64,000 nucleotides of DNA, taken from NCBI GenBank assembly GCA_963795385.1, contig CAWCHK010000007.1, positions 239,648 to 303,647 on the forward strand, in the 5' to 3' direction. A program made the translations under genes and the position numbers. This document shows positions 17,783 through 26,420 of this stretch, one piece after another (positions within the stretch are counted from its first letter, which is position 1; each line of letters begins with the position of its first letter). The notes below the pieces were generated by a model. The model saw nothing but the letters and a program-made list of their open reading frames with translations. It did not search any database and was not told where the DNA came from. This DNA is from CAVURS01 sp963795385 (lineage in GTDB: Bacteria; Actinomycetota; Actinomycetes; Actinomycetales; CAVURS01).

Positions 17783-18661
17783 GTGAGCGACGGTGCCGGT
17801 GACGACCTGACCGGCCGCGCAGGGGCAGCGGAGCGGGCCGCCGACCATCCCGCGGCTGGCGCGGCGGCCGGGCCGGCACTGGGGCTGCGGCTCCCGGTCG
17901 CGGGTCCGCTGACCCCGGCGGTGCTGCGCTGGGAGGTCTGGGTCGTCTTCCTGCTGTCCTTGGGACAGTCCGGCGTCTACGCGTTCGTGAACTTCCTGGC
18001 CGCGCTGACCGCGCCCAAGTCCTTGGCCAGCCAGCAGGCTGTGCTCAACGGCAGCGCGGCGCCCGGTCGCCCCTGGCTGGACCTGGCCTATCAGCTGCTG
18101 GGCAGCGGGTTCGGCGTCATGCCCGTGGTCCTGGTGGCGTACCTGCTGTTCCGCTCCGGCGAGGGGTTGTCGGTGATCGGTGCCGATCGCCGGCGGCCGG
18201 GGCCCGACCTGCTCCGGGGGGCCGTCCTCGCCGCCCTCGTCGGGGGGACCGGCCTGGCGTTCTACCTGATCACCCACGCGATGGGCGTGGACCTGACGGT
18301 CGTGCCGGAGGACCTCCCGGACGTCTGGTGGCGGATCCCGATCCTGGTCATCTCCGCGGCGCAGAACGCCGTGCTGGAGGAGGTCGTCGTCCTGGGCTTC
18401 CTCCTGCACCGGCTGGAGCAGCTCGGCTGGGGGCGGAACCGGTCCCTCGTGCTGAGCGCGCTGGTCCGGGGCAGCTACCACCTCTACCAGGGTGCGGGCG
18501 GGTTCGCCGGCAACGCCCTGATGGGCCTGCTGTTCGGCAAGCTCTACCAGCGCTGGGGACGGGTCGCCCCGCTGGTCGTCGCGCACACGCTGATCGACAC
18601 GGTGGCCTTCGTCGGCTACGCCCTGCTCGCCGGCAAGGTCTCCTGGCTACCCACCCCCTAG
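17783..18661 (+). CDS. CPBP family intramembrane metalloprotease (CAAX protease-like)
   Basis: A 292-residue membrane protein with about eight helices after a roughly 50-residue Ala/Gly-rich cytoplasmic N-terminus. The CPBP (ABI) domain shows the diglutamate motif VLEEVVVLGFLLHRL, then SYHLYQG (His) and VAHTLIDT (His), the usual three metal-binding blocks. The first block lacks the FRG triplet that often follows EE. The start is GTG at 17783. Substrates are unknown; family roles range from prenyl-protein processing to bacteriocin self-immunity. Confidence 0.82.
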   Translation: MSDGAGDDLTGRAGAAERAADHPAAGAAAGPALGLRLPVAGPLTPAVLRWEVWVVFLLSLGQSGVYAFVNFLAALTAPKSLASQQAVLNGSAAPGRPWLDLAYQLLGSGFGVMPVVLVAYLLFRSGEGLSVIGADRRRPGPDLLRGAVLAALVGGTGLAFYLITHAMGVDLTVVPEDLPDVWWRIPILVISAAQNAVLEEVVVLGFLLHRLEQLGWGRNRSLVLSALVRGSYHLYQGAGGFAGNALMGLLFGKLYQRWGRVAPLVVAHTLIDTVAFVGYALLAGKVSWLPTP

Positions 18662-18824
18662 CGAGGCCGGCCTCCGTCCAGCTGGGTGCTCCCCTTCGGC
18701 CGCCGTACTCCAGCCCGGCCGGCGAATCACGCATCAGAGAGCTCGATTCACCGGCCAATGTGGAGCAAGGCGGCCGGATGGGAGCACCGAGCGGTGCGAG
18801 CGCAGGCCCAGGACCGCGCCTCCG

Positions 18825-21800
18825 TCAGCTGCTGAGGAGCTTGCGGCGGCGGGCGACGGCGGCGGCCTCGGTCCGGCCGGAGGCGCCGAGCTTGGCCAGG
18901 ATGTTGGACACGTGCACGCTCACCGTCTTGGTGCTGATGAACAGCTGCCGGCCGATCTCGCCGTTCGTGCGCCCCTCGGCCACCAGGGCCAGGACCTCCA
19001 GCTCGCGAGCCGTGAGCGCGTCGGACGCCGGCTCGGAGGAGCGCGCAGTCGGGCCCAGCGTACGCAGCTCGGAGCGCAGCGGCTGGGCGCCGAGCGCCAT
19101 GGCCGCCGTCCGGGCGGCGGCGATCAGGGCGCTCGCAGCGGCGCCGTCCCCGGTGGCCCGCAGCACGGCGGCCAGACGGGCCTGCGAGCGGGCCACCTCG
19201 AACGCGTGCCCGAACTCCTCGAACCCCGCGACCGCGCGCTCCCACAGCTCGCGCAGGTGTGCCTCGTCGGGGGTGTCGATGCCGGCCAGCCAGTGCAGCC
19301 GGGCCGTCTCGGCCTCGACCCGGGCCAGCCAGGCTAGGCCCTCGACGCCGTGCCGGCCCCGCTCCAACCCTCGGGTGGCGGCCTCGTTCGCGGCCGCGGC
19401 CAGCTCCTCGCCCCGGGCGACGAGGTCGGCCCGCTGGTCGGTCGGCGCGTGCCCGGCCGCCGTCGCCAGATGCGCGATCAGCAGCCCGCTCAACCGGATC
19501 CGGGCCTGGAAGTTCGGCCCGTCCCAGACCTTGCCGGCCACGGTCACGACGAGGTCGTGCTCCTGCTGGGCGCCCGCGAGGTCACCGGAGTCGCCGTAGA
19601 GGTCGATCGCCGCCGCCGCGGACAGGACGGCCACCAGCGGGTCGCGGGCCCACCACATCTTGAGCCGCTCGTAGCCGTCGAGCGCCTGCACCTCGCCCCG
19701 CCCGGCCGCGACCCCCAGGCCGACCGCCTGCAGGGTCGCGTCCGCGAGCTCCGGCGCCCGCTCGGTGGAGGTGTCGACGATCCGCAGGACGTCGCCCCAG
19801 TCACCGGCCGTGTACGCGACGATGCCGGCCATGATCCGGGCGTCCGCGCCGTACGGCGCCCAGGGTCGGCCGCCGGAGACGGCAAGGGCGTGCGCCTGCT
19901 CGAAGGTACGCCGGGCCTCGGCCAGGTTGCCCTGCTCGAACTCCAGGCTGCCCAGGCTGAACCGCCCGCGCATCTCGGCCGACAGGGCCCCCGCCGTGTG
20001 CGCCTCGGCCACCGTCGCCTCCAGCGCGCGGCGGCTGCTCTCCGGCTCACCGGCCCGCCGCTCCAGGTGGGCCCTGGTCGTGGTCGCCTCGGCGACCACC
20101 TCGACCAACCCCAGCTCCTGGCCGAGCGCGATGGCCCGGTCGAGCCAGCGGTTGGCCTCCTCGTTGCGGTACCAGTCCAGGTTGGCCCGTGCGTGCGCGT
20201 TGGCCAGGTGGGCGAGCAGCGGGGTGCCCTCGTCGTCGGCCAGCAGGCCGAGCGCCTCGGTCGTCAGCTCGAGCACGTTGAGGCCGGTGTCGCTGAGCAG
20301 CGCGGCGTTGGCGGCGGCGTAGAGCATCCGGGCCCGCAGGACCGTGGGGGTCCACTCGGGCAGGACCGCGAGCTGGTCCTGGACCAGGGCCAGGGCGCGG
20401 TGCACGCGGCCGGCCGCCAGGGCCGCCTTGGAGGCCTTGATGACCAGGTCGACCATGGCCTGCAGGCGCTCCTGGCCGCTCTCCCCGCCCTGCTGACCGT
20501 CCGGGTCGCCGATCTCGGTCATCAGCTCGAGTGCGGTCTCGTAGTGGGTCGCGGCCTCGTCCGGCCCGCCCACCGACATCGCCTCGTCGCCGGCCTGGAT
20601 GCTGGCCCGCAGGGCGACCTCCCGGTCGTGCGCAGCCCGGGCGTGGTGCGCCAGCTCCGCCGCCGTACCGCGCAGCTCGGGGCTGGACAGGGCATGGACG
20701 TACGCCGTGTGCCAGCGCACCCGCTCCCCGGGCAGCAGGTCGTCGTACACGGCCTCGGCCAGCAGTGCGTGCCGGAAGGCGTAACCGTCTCGGACCGGCA
20801 CCAGGACGTTGGACTCGACCGAGGGGCGCAGGGCCGCGTCCAGGCTGCCGGCATCGAGCCCGACGACCCGGGCCAGCAGGTCGTGCGAGACCCGGCGCCC
20901 GGCGACCGATGCGGCCCGGACGACCTGGCGGGCCACGTCGTCCAGGTGGTCCAGGCGGACGAGCAGCAGGTCCGCGAGCTCGGTCGGGATCATCCGCCGG
21001 CCCATGCCCGCGGCGGCCACGAGCTCCTCGGTGAAGAACGCGTTGCCCTCGGCGCGGGAGACGATCCGGCGCAGGTCGCGGTCGCGCAGGGCACCTGGGT
21101 GCAGCTGGCGGACCAGCGCGCGGACGTCCTCCTCCGCGAGCGGCTCGAGGGCGATCCGGGTCACCCGGGCCAACCGGACCCACCCGGCGGCGGCGGCGCG
21201 CAGCGGATGGCGGCGGTGCAGCTCGTCGCTGCGGTACGACGCGACGATGGACACCTCGCCGGCCGGGGGCCGGGCGAACAGGTAGCTCAACAGGTCCCGG
21301 GTCGACTGGTCGGCCCAGTGGATGTCCTCGAAGACCACGAGCAGGGGAGCGCTCCGGGCCAGCTGGTCGAACGCCGCGTGGACCGCCTCGAACAGCTCGG
21401 CCCGGTCCAGCCGCTCGAGGTCGCCGCCCGCGAGCAGTCGCCGGCCGGGCATCAGCCGGGCGAGTGCGGGCTGGGCGTCGATGAGCTCGGCGGCGCGCTC
21501 CGGCTCCTCGCGGGCCAGCGCGCCGAAGAGCTCGGTGAACGGAAGGTAGGGCAGGGCGCTGTCCGCGAAGTCGAGGCAGTGCCCGACCACGACCCGCCAG
21601 CCCGCGTCGTTCGCCCTGGTCTGGAGCTCCTGCAGCAGCCGGGTCTTGCCCACCCCCGCGTCGCCGCCGAGGAGCACCGCGGCCCCCGTCTGGGCGCTCG
21701 CCGTGGGTCCCGGACGGGAGCCGGGCCCGGCGTCCCCGGGACCGGCGCCGGACACGTCGACGAGCCCGACCGCCCCAGTGAGCAGGTCGAGCTCGTCGAG

Positions 21801-21842
21801 TCGCCCGATCAGCGGGCTGCTGGACGTCGGCTCCGGTGGCAC
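18825..21842 (-). CDS. Large ATP-binding LuxR-family (LAL) transcriptional regulator
   Basis: A 1005-residue regulator. The AAA domain begins about residue 10 (PLIGRLDELDLL), with Walker A GGDAGVGKT, Walker B LLVVFEDIHWADQSTRDLL and sensor ASYRSDELHRRHPL. A TPR-like helical middle follows. The C-terminal LuxR HTH carries LTARELEVLALVAEGRTNGEIGRQLFISTKTVSVHVSNILAKLG. I use the GTG at 21842: the open frame continues 171 codons further but is low-complexity and antisense to a better small gene. The partner signal is unknown. It lies 41 nt downstream of the small gene and is probably co-transcribed. Confidence 0.88.
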   Translation of the reverse strand: MPPEPTSSSPLIGRLDELDLLTGAVGLVDVSGAGPGDAGPGSRPGPTASAQTGAAVLLGGDAGVGKTRLLQELQTRANDAGWRVVVGHCLDFADSALPYLPFTELFGALAREEPERAAELIDAQPALARLMPGRRLLAGGDLERLDRAELFEAVHAAFDQLARSAPLLVVFEDIHWADQSTRDLLSYLFARPPAGEVSIVASYRSDELHRRHPLRAAAAGWVRLARVTRIALEPLAEEDVRALVRQLHPGALRDRDLRRIVSRAEGNAFFTEELVAAAGMGRRMIPTELADLLLVRLDHLDDVARQVVRAASVAGRRVSHDLLARVVGLDAGSLDAALRPSVESNVLVPVRDGYAFRHALLAEAVYDDLLPGERVRWHTAYVHALSSPELRGTAAELAHHARAAHDREVALRASIQAGDEAMSVGGPDEAATHYETALELMTEIGDPDGQQGGESGQERLQAMVDLVIKASKAALAAGRVHRALALVQDQLAVLPEWTPTVLRARMLYAAANAALLSDTGLNVLELTTEALGLLADDEGTPLLAHLANAHARANLDWYRNEEANRWLDRAIALGQELGLVEVVAEATTTRAHLERRAGEPESSRRALEATVAEAHTAGALSAEMRGRFSLGSLEFEQGNLAEARRTFEQAHALAVSGGRPWAPYGADARIMAGIVAYTAGDWGDVLRIVDTSTERAPELADATLQAVGLGVAAGRGEVQALDGYERLKMWWARDPLVAVLSAAAAIDLYGDSGDLAGAQQEHDLVVTVAGKVWDGPNFQARIRLSGLLIAHLATAAGHAPTDQRADLVARGEELAAAANEAATRGLERGRHGVEGLAWLARVEAETARLHWLAGIDTPDEAHLRELWERAVAGFEEFGHAFEVARSQARLAAVLRATGDGAAASALIAAARTAAMALGAQPLRSELRTLGPTARSSEPASDALTARELEVLALVAEGRTNGEIGRQLFISTKTVSVHVSNILAKLGASGRTEAAAVARRRKLLSS

Positions 21843-21883
21843 GCCCCCATCATCGAGGGGAAGACCGACAGCCGGGAAGCCGA

Positions 21884-22108
21884 TCAAAAGACGTGCTCGT
21901 GCCGAACCAGCCGGGAGTCCCTGGCCACGCTCCCGGTGATCGAGCTCGGCCGCCGGCCCTGACCACTGCGCAGCAGCGAGCGGGGCGCACGCTTCGGCAG
22001 GCGCAGCCAGAGCGGCCACTGCAGCCGCAGGGGCTGGTAGGACCGGCTCAGCGCCTTGCGGTGGTACATGTCCTGGTCGACCAGGAACACGGTGGTGACG
22101 GGATGCAT
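21884..22108 (-). CDS. Small protein (74 aa) upstream of the LAL regulator
   Basis: Begins MHPVTTVFLVDQDMYHRKALSRS and continues with QPLRLQWPLWLRLPKRAPR. It is strongly basic and Trp/Leu-containing, and I do not recognise a family. GAAGGAGAT lies at an ideal distance upstream of the ATG, which is why I accept it despite its size. Its stop is 41 nt before the regulator's GTG. It could be a leader peptide or a small effector controlling or controlled by the regulator; that is inference. Confidence 0.55.
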   Translation of the reverse strand: MHPVTTVFLVDQDMYHRKALSRSYQPLRLQWPLWLRLPKRAPRSLLRSGQGRRPSSITGSVARDSRLVRHEHVF

Positions 22109-22162
22109 GTCGATCTCCTTCAATGACCCGGGTCTGCTGACCCGATGCACTGAGATTCGTTC

Positions 22163-22260
22163 CCTGAGGTAGGCGCCGACATCGGGCGGACGCCCTATCT
22201 CCCGGACGGAGCGTCCGAGCCGGCCGCCGCAGGCGCGTCTGAGGTACCTCCTGAGGTAGG
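22163..22260. promoter_or_regulatory. Cluster of CTGAGGTA repeats upstream of the small gene/LAL operon
   Basis: CTGAGGTA occurs at 22164-22171, 22239-22246 and 22251-22258. Two of the copies are inside the 11-mer CCTGAGGTAGG (22163-22173 and 22250-22260). The middle copy is part of the perfect palindrome GAGGTACCTC (22241-22250). They lie 55-152 nt upstream of the small gene start. They look like operator sites, perhaps for the LuxR-type regulator encoded downstream. The surrounding 22,109-22,436 interval has no other gene. Confidence 0.45.
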
Positions 22261-22318
22261 CCGGGCGGCGTAGGCGGCTCGGGCCGAGGCCGGGTGACGA
22301 CCCGGTTTGCCCCACAAC

Positions 22319-22356
22319 GGTGCAACTGTGCGTCTCGGGCGACGCAGAGTTGCACC
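22319..22356. repeat. Palindromic repeat, copy 2 (GGTGCAAC...GTTGCACC hairpin)
   Basis: GGTGCAAC (22319-22326) pairs with GTTGCACC (22349-22356). Inside, GCGTC (22330-22334) pairs with GACGC (22341-22345). The arms and the 22-nt interior length equal those of copy 1 at 7878-7915, while the inner loops differ. It is intergenic, between the amidohydrolase 3' end and the small-gene promoter region. Confidence 0.75.
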
Positions 22357-22436
22357 GCTGCGGGCCGGACGCCGGTGTTACGACGTGGGCCGCCTGCCGC
22401 GCGTCGTACACCCCGCAGGGCTGGTACGCCGCGCGC

Positions 22437-24128
22437 TCAGTGTCCGGACGAGGGCGTGCGGTCGTGGACCACCCGGCCGGCGGCGATGGTCAGCTCCACC
22501 TGGGCGTCGCCGATCTCGCGGCCGGCGCCGGCGCGGATGTCCCGGTCCAGGACGGCGAGGTCGGCCCGCGCACCCGGCCGCAGGGCGCCCGCGTCGGCGT
22601 CGTGGTTCACGAACGCCGACCCGGCCGTGAACGCCGCCAGGGCCTGATCGAGGGTCAGCCGCTCGCCGGGAAGGAAGGCCGGGTGGTCGCGGTTCTCCGG
22701 GTCCACGCGCGTGACGGCGACCTCGATCTGCTGCAACGGGTCGGCCGTCGACACCGGGTTGTCGCTGCCCATCGCCAGCCGCGCGCCCGAGCCCAGGAGG
22801 CTGGCGAACGGGTACTGCAGGTCGGCCCGCTCCGGGCCGAGGAAGGGCAGCGTCAGCTCGTCCATCTGCGGCTCCGACTGGGCCCAGTAGGCCTGCGCGT
22901 TCGCGACCACGTCGAGGGCGGCGAACCGCGGGAGGTCGACCGGCTGGATGACCTGGATGTGCGCCAGGTGATGCCGGTTGTCGTTGCGGCCGTTGGCATC
23001 GCGGGCCGCCTCGACGGCATCCAGCGCCAGTCGGACCGCACGGTCGCCGATGGCATGCTGGTGGACCTGGAAGCCGAGCCGGTCCAGCTCCACGACGGCG
23101 GCGAGCAGCTCGTCGGGGTCGAGGTACGTCAGGCCCAGGTTGGAGCCGTGACCGCCGTGACCGTCGCAGTAGGGCTCCAGCAGGGCGCCCGTGCCGTTCT
23201 CCAGGACACCGTCGACCATGATCTTGACAGTTGTTGGGTGGAAACCAACGCCGGACATCGAGGTGTGCGAGGCGTTTCCACGCCGCTCGACCAGGTCGGT
23301 GATCTGTTCGAGGCCCCGATGCCGGTCCCACCACAGTGAGCCGACGACCCGCCCTGTCAGCGACCCGTCCGCGGCCAGGCTCTGGTAGGCCAGCTGCGTG
23401 TCGGGGGTGACCCAGGCGTCCTGCCAGCCGGTGATGCCCAGTGCGTGCAGGTGGGCCTGAGCGTCCAGGATCGCCGTGCGCCACTCGCCCTGGGGCGGCG
23501 GCGGCACGACATGCTCGTCGATCCGGTACGCCGCGCCCTCGTGCAGGGCGCCGGTCGGCTCTCCGGTCGCCGGGTCCCGCTCGATCCGCCCGTCCGCGGG
23601 GTCCGGCGTGCTCGCGTCGATGCCGGCCCGCTGCAGGGCCAGGGAGTTGGCCCAGGCACCGTGGACGTCGCGGTTGAAGAGGAACACCGGCCGGTCCGGC
23701 ACGGCCGCGTCGAGCAGCGCCTTGTGCGGCGTGCCGCCGGGGAAGTGCTCCATCGACCAGCCACCGCCGACGATCCACTCCCGGTCCGGGTTCGCCGCGG
23801 CGTAGGCCGCCACGGCGTCGACGTAGGCCTGCGGCCCCGGCAGGCCGCCCAGGTCCACCGTCAGCCGGTTGCGGCCGGCCTGCGGCGGGTGGACGTGCGC
23901 GTCCTGGAAGCCGGGCAGGACCAGGCGGCCCGCCAGGTGCCGGACCTGCGCCCGGTCGCCCGCCTGCGCGCGTACGTCGCGCTCGGAGCCGACCGCCAGG
24001 ATCCGGTCGCCGCGGATCGCCACCGCGTCGGTCGCGGGGTCCGTGGACCCGAGGATCGCGACGCCGGTGAGAACCAGGTCGGGTCCGCTCACACCTGCTG
24101 CATCCGGCCTGGTCTGGGTGTCCGCCAC
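22437..24128 (-). CDS. Metal-dependent amidohydrolase (YtcJ-like, amidohydrolase 3)
   Basis: A 563-residue cytoplasmic hydrolase of the YtcJ/N-substituted formamide deformylase-like group. The metal site DAHVHP is at about residues 76-81. Other family blocks are TVKIMVDGVLENGTGALL, HQHAIGDRAV, HLAHIQ and MGSDNPVSTADP. The C-terminal strand GARADLAVLDRDI is typical of amidohydrolases. The substrate cannot be inferred. The start codon is GTG. It is divergent from the sigma-factor gene (98 nt between starts). Confidence 0.87.
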   Translation of the reverse strand: MADTQTRPDAAGVSGPDLVLTGVAILGSTDPATDAVAIRGDRILAVGSERDVRAQAGDRAQVRHLAGRLVLPGFQDAHVHPPQAGRNRLTVDLGGLPGPQAYVDAVAAYAAANPDREWIVGGGWSMEHFPGGTPHKALLDAAVPDRPVFLFNRDVHGAWANSLALQRAGIDASTPDPADGRIERDPATGEPTGALHEGAAYRIDEHVVPPPPQGEWRTAILDAQAHLHALGITGWQDAWVTPDTQLAYQSLAADGSLTGRVVGSLWWDRHRGLEQITDLVERRGNASHTSMSGVGFHPTTVKIMVDGVLENGTGALLEPYCDGHGGHGSNLGLTYLDPDELLAAVVELDRLGFQVHQHAIGDRAVRLALDAVEAARDANGRNDNRHHLAHIQVIQPVDLPRFAALDVVANAQAYWAQSEPQMDELTLPFLGPERADLQYPFASLLGSGARLAMGSDNPVSTADPLQQIEVAVTRVDPENRDHPAFLPGERLTLDQALAAFTAGSAFVNHDADAGALRPGARADLAVLDRDIRAGAGREIGDAQVELTIAAGRVVHDRTPSSGH

Positions 24129-24226
24129 AGGCGCATCCCATCACGTGTCACGCGAAGGGGGACTCGGCGCGTTTGAGAGAGCAGAGTCAGACCCGGCGAA
24201 CGGGCTCGGTCAGGAGGCAGGTGAGG

Positions 24227-24733
24227 ATGTCGCAGGTGCCGGAGTTCGAGAGCTTCGCCGCTGCGCGCGGCGGGGCGCTCTTCCGCACCGCCTGGCTGCT
24301 GACCGGTGACTGGCAGCTCTCCGAGGACCTGGTGCAGGAGACGCTGGCCAAGCTCTACGTCCGCTGGCGCAAGGTCGCCCGGATGGACAACCCCGCGGCG
24401 TACGCGCGCCGGGTGATGCTCAACGCGCACCTCTCGCACCGCCGGCTGCGCCGCAACCAGGAGATGCCTGCGGGCGACCTACCGGGGCAGGTGAGCGCTC
24501 CGGTGGCGGCTGACGACCCCGGCCTGCGGCTGACCCTGCTCGACGGCCTCGGCCGGCTCGAGCCGATCGACCGCGCCGTCCTGGTGCTGCGCTACTGGGA
24601 GGACCTCGACGTCAGCACCACCGCCCAGCTGCTCGACCTCAGCCCGGCCAACGTGCGGACCCGCTGCGTCCGCGCGCTGGACCGGCTGCGGGCGGTGCTG
24701 GGATCCGACCTGCTGGACCTGCCGGCGCGCTGA
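24227..24733 (+). CDS. SigE-family ECF-type RNA polymerase sigma factor
   Basis: A 168-residue sigma factor of the short actinobacterial SigE family. Region 2 contains FRTAWLLTGDWQLSEDLVQETLAKLYVRWRKV and NPAAYARRVMLN. Region 4 contains LDRAVLVLRYWEDLDVSTTAQLLDLSPANVRTRCVRALDRLR (here IDRAVL at the start). I start at MSQVPEFESF, with AGGAGG 9 nt upstream. Twenty-six nt downstream is a membrane protein in the position where such sigma factors usually have an anti-sigma partner. Confidence 0.9.
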   Translation: MSQVPEFESFAAARGGALFRTAWLLTGDWQLSEDLVQETLAKLYVRWRKVARMDNPAAYARRVMLNAHLSHRRLRRNQEMPAGDLPGQVSAPVAADDPGLRLTLLDGLGRLEPIDRAVLVLRYWEDLDVSTTAQLLDLSPANVRTRCVRALDRLRAVLGSDLLDLPAR

Positions 24734-24759
24734 GCGCGCCCGACCGAGGAGATGACGAC

Positions 24760-25401
24760 ATGACCACACCCACCGACTACGAGGAGCAGGTCGCGAGCGC
24801 GATGCGGTCGGCCGCGCAGGCCGTCGCGCCGCCGATCGAGGACCTGCTGCGGCACGCCGAGCGGCGCGGCGAGGCCCTGCGGCGCCGGCGGACCCGGGTG
24901 GCCGTCGGCATCGCGGCCGGCGTCGTCGCGGTCGCCGCGACGGGCGTCGCGGTCGTCCCCAGGTTGGGCGCCCGGTCGCCTGCGCCGGCATCCTCCGCCG
25001 GGCCGGCGGCACCAGGCACCTGCGGCGGGATGGTCCGCCACGACGCCCTGCCGACCTGGGCCAACACGGGCTTCAGTGACCCGACCGGCGGTGGAATCCC
25101 TTGGGTACCAGGCGCTTCCGGCAAGATCGTCGCCATCGAGTTCGCGCAGCTGTCGGCCCCCGAGGCCAAGGACCACGCGAACAAGGTCCTCTGGGTCTCC
25201 CGCCTGCCGTCCACGTCGGCCACGCCGCTGAAGATCGTGGGCACCCTCGACGGCACGTCCCAGCAGTACGGCATGACCGTCGAGTCCGGCCCCGGTCCGT
25301 CGTACGTCGACATGCCGCGCGCAGGCTGCTGGCACCTGGCCCTGAGCTGGGACGAGGGCCGGCAGACGGACTCCCTGGACCTCGTCTTCACCAAGCCCTA
25401 G
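24760..25401 (+). CDS. Single-pass membrane protein, probable anti-sigma partner
   Basis: A 213-residue protein with an N-terminal cytoplasmic segment of about 45 residues (DYEEQVASAMRSAAQAVAPPIEDLL), an Arg-rich stop-transfer, a transmembrane helix at about 45-65 (VAVGIAAGVVAVAATGVAVV), and an outside domain of about 140 residues with Cys in APGTCGG and RAGCWHLAL. No zinc HxxxCxxC motif is visible, so it is not a classical zinc anti-sigma factor; assignment rests on position. GAGGAG lies upstream. Its TAG stop shares the CTAG palindrome with the dppF stop on the other strand. Confidence 0.7.
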   Translation: MTTPTDYEEQVASAMRSAAQAVAPPIEDLLRHAERRGEALRRRRTRVAVGIAAGVVAVAATGVAVVPRLGARSPAPASSAGPAAPGTCGGMVRHDALPTWANTGFSDPTGGGIPWVPGASGKIVAIEFAQLSAPEAKDHANKVLWVSRLPSTSATPLKIVGTLDGTSQQYGMTVESGPGPSYVDMPRAGCWHLALSWDEGRQTDSLDLVFTKP

Positions 25402-26420
25402 GGCGTGGTCGTGGCTGCCGCCGGCGGAGACCCGGCCGCCGGGGTGGCGTTCTCCGGGAAGTGGCAGGCGACCTGGTGCCCCGGCTCGAGGTCGACCAGC
25501 GGCGGCTCCACCGTGGAGCAGATCTCCTGCGCCTTCCAGCACCGGGTGTGGAACCGGCAGGCCGGCGGGGGGTTCAGCGGGCTGGGGACGTCACCCGTCA
25601 GGCGGATCCGGTCGCGCTTGGTACGCCGCTCCGGGTCGGCCACCGGCACGGCCGACATCAGCGCGACGGTGTAGGGGTGCATCGGCCGCTCGTAGAGCTG
25701 GGCCGATGTCGTGAGCTCCACGATCTTGCCGAGGTACATCACCGCGACCCGGTCCGACATGTGCCGGACGACCGAGAGGTTGTGCGCGATCACGACGTAG
25801 GTGAGGCCGAACTCGTCCTGCAGGTCCTCGAGCAGGTTGATGACCTGGGCCTGGATGGACACGTCGAGCGCCGAGACCGGCTCGTCCGCGACGATCAGCC
25901 GCGGCCGCAGGGCCAGCGCCCGGGCGATGCCGATGCGCTGGCGCTGGCCGCCGGAGAACTCGTGGGGGTAGCGGTTGTAGTGCTCGGGGCTCAGGCCCAC
26001 GCGCTCCAGCAGGTCCTGGACCGCCCGCTTGGTGCCCTGCGCGGTCTCGACCTTCTGCAGGTGGAACGGCGCGCCGACGATGGTGCCGACCGTGTGCCGC
26101 GGGTTCAGCGAGCCGTAGGGGTCCTGGAAGATCATCTGGACGTCGCGGCGCAGCGGGCGCATCCGGCCGGGGGACAGGTGGCTGATGTCCCTGCCGTCGA
26201 AGACGATGCTGCCGCCGGTCGGGTCGATCAGCCGGGTCAGCAGCCGGCCGGTGGTCGTCTTGCCGCAACCGGACTCTCCGACGATGGAGAGGGTCTCGCC
26301 GCTGGTCACCGTGAAGTCCAGTCCGTCGACGGCCTGCACGGCACCGACCTGGCGCTGGAGGATGCCGCGGCGCACCGGGAAGTGCTTCTGCAGCTGCTGC
26401 ACGACGAGGAGGTCGCTCAT
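25398..26420 (-). CDS. Oligo/dipeptide ABC transporter ATP-binding protein (DppF/OppF type)
   Basis: 340 residues. Walker A is GESGCGKTT, the signature is FSGGQRQRIGIARALAL, Walker B is LIVADEPVSALD, and the peptide-transporter C-terminal iron-sulfur-like motif is FHTRCWKAQEIC, followed by PGHQVACHFP. The protein begins MSDLLVVQQLQKHFPV, and the ATG overlaps the preceding dppD stop (ATGA). It is the last gene of the five-gene transporter operon and is convergent with the anti-sigma-like gene, with interleaved stop codons. Confidence 0.92.
   Translation of the reverse strand: MSDLLVVQQLQKHFPVRRGILQRQVGAVQAVDGLDFTVTSGETLSIVGESGCGKTTTGRLLTRLIDPTGGSIVFDGRDISHLSPGRMRPLRRDVQMIFQDPYGSLNPRHTVGTIVGAPFHLQKVETAQGTKRAVQDLLERVGLSPEHYNRYPHEFSGGQRQRIGIARALALRPRLIVADEPVSALDVSIQAQVINLLEDLQDEFGLTYVVIAHNLSVVRHMSDRVAVMYLGKIVELTTSAQLYERPMHPYTVALMSAVPVADPERRTKRDRIRLTGDVPSPLNPPPACRFHTRCWKAQEICSTVEPPLVDLEPGHQVACHFPENATPAAGSPPAAATTTP

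Noticed and set aside
19350..21962. 870-codon plus-strand open frame opposite the LAL regulator
   Set aside because: Antisense shadow; the minus-strand protein has Walker motifs and a LuxR HTH.
21843..22355. 171-codon N-terminal extension of the LAL regulator
   Set aside because: Low-complexity, runs through the palindromic repeat and is overlapped in another frame by a small gene with a better ribosome-binding site.
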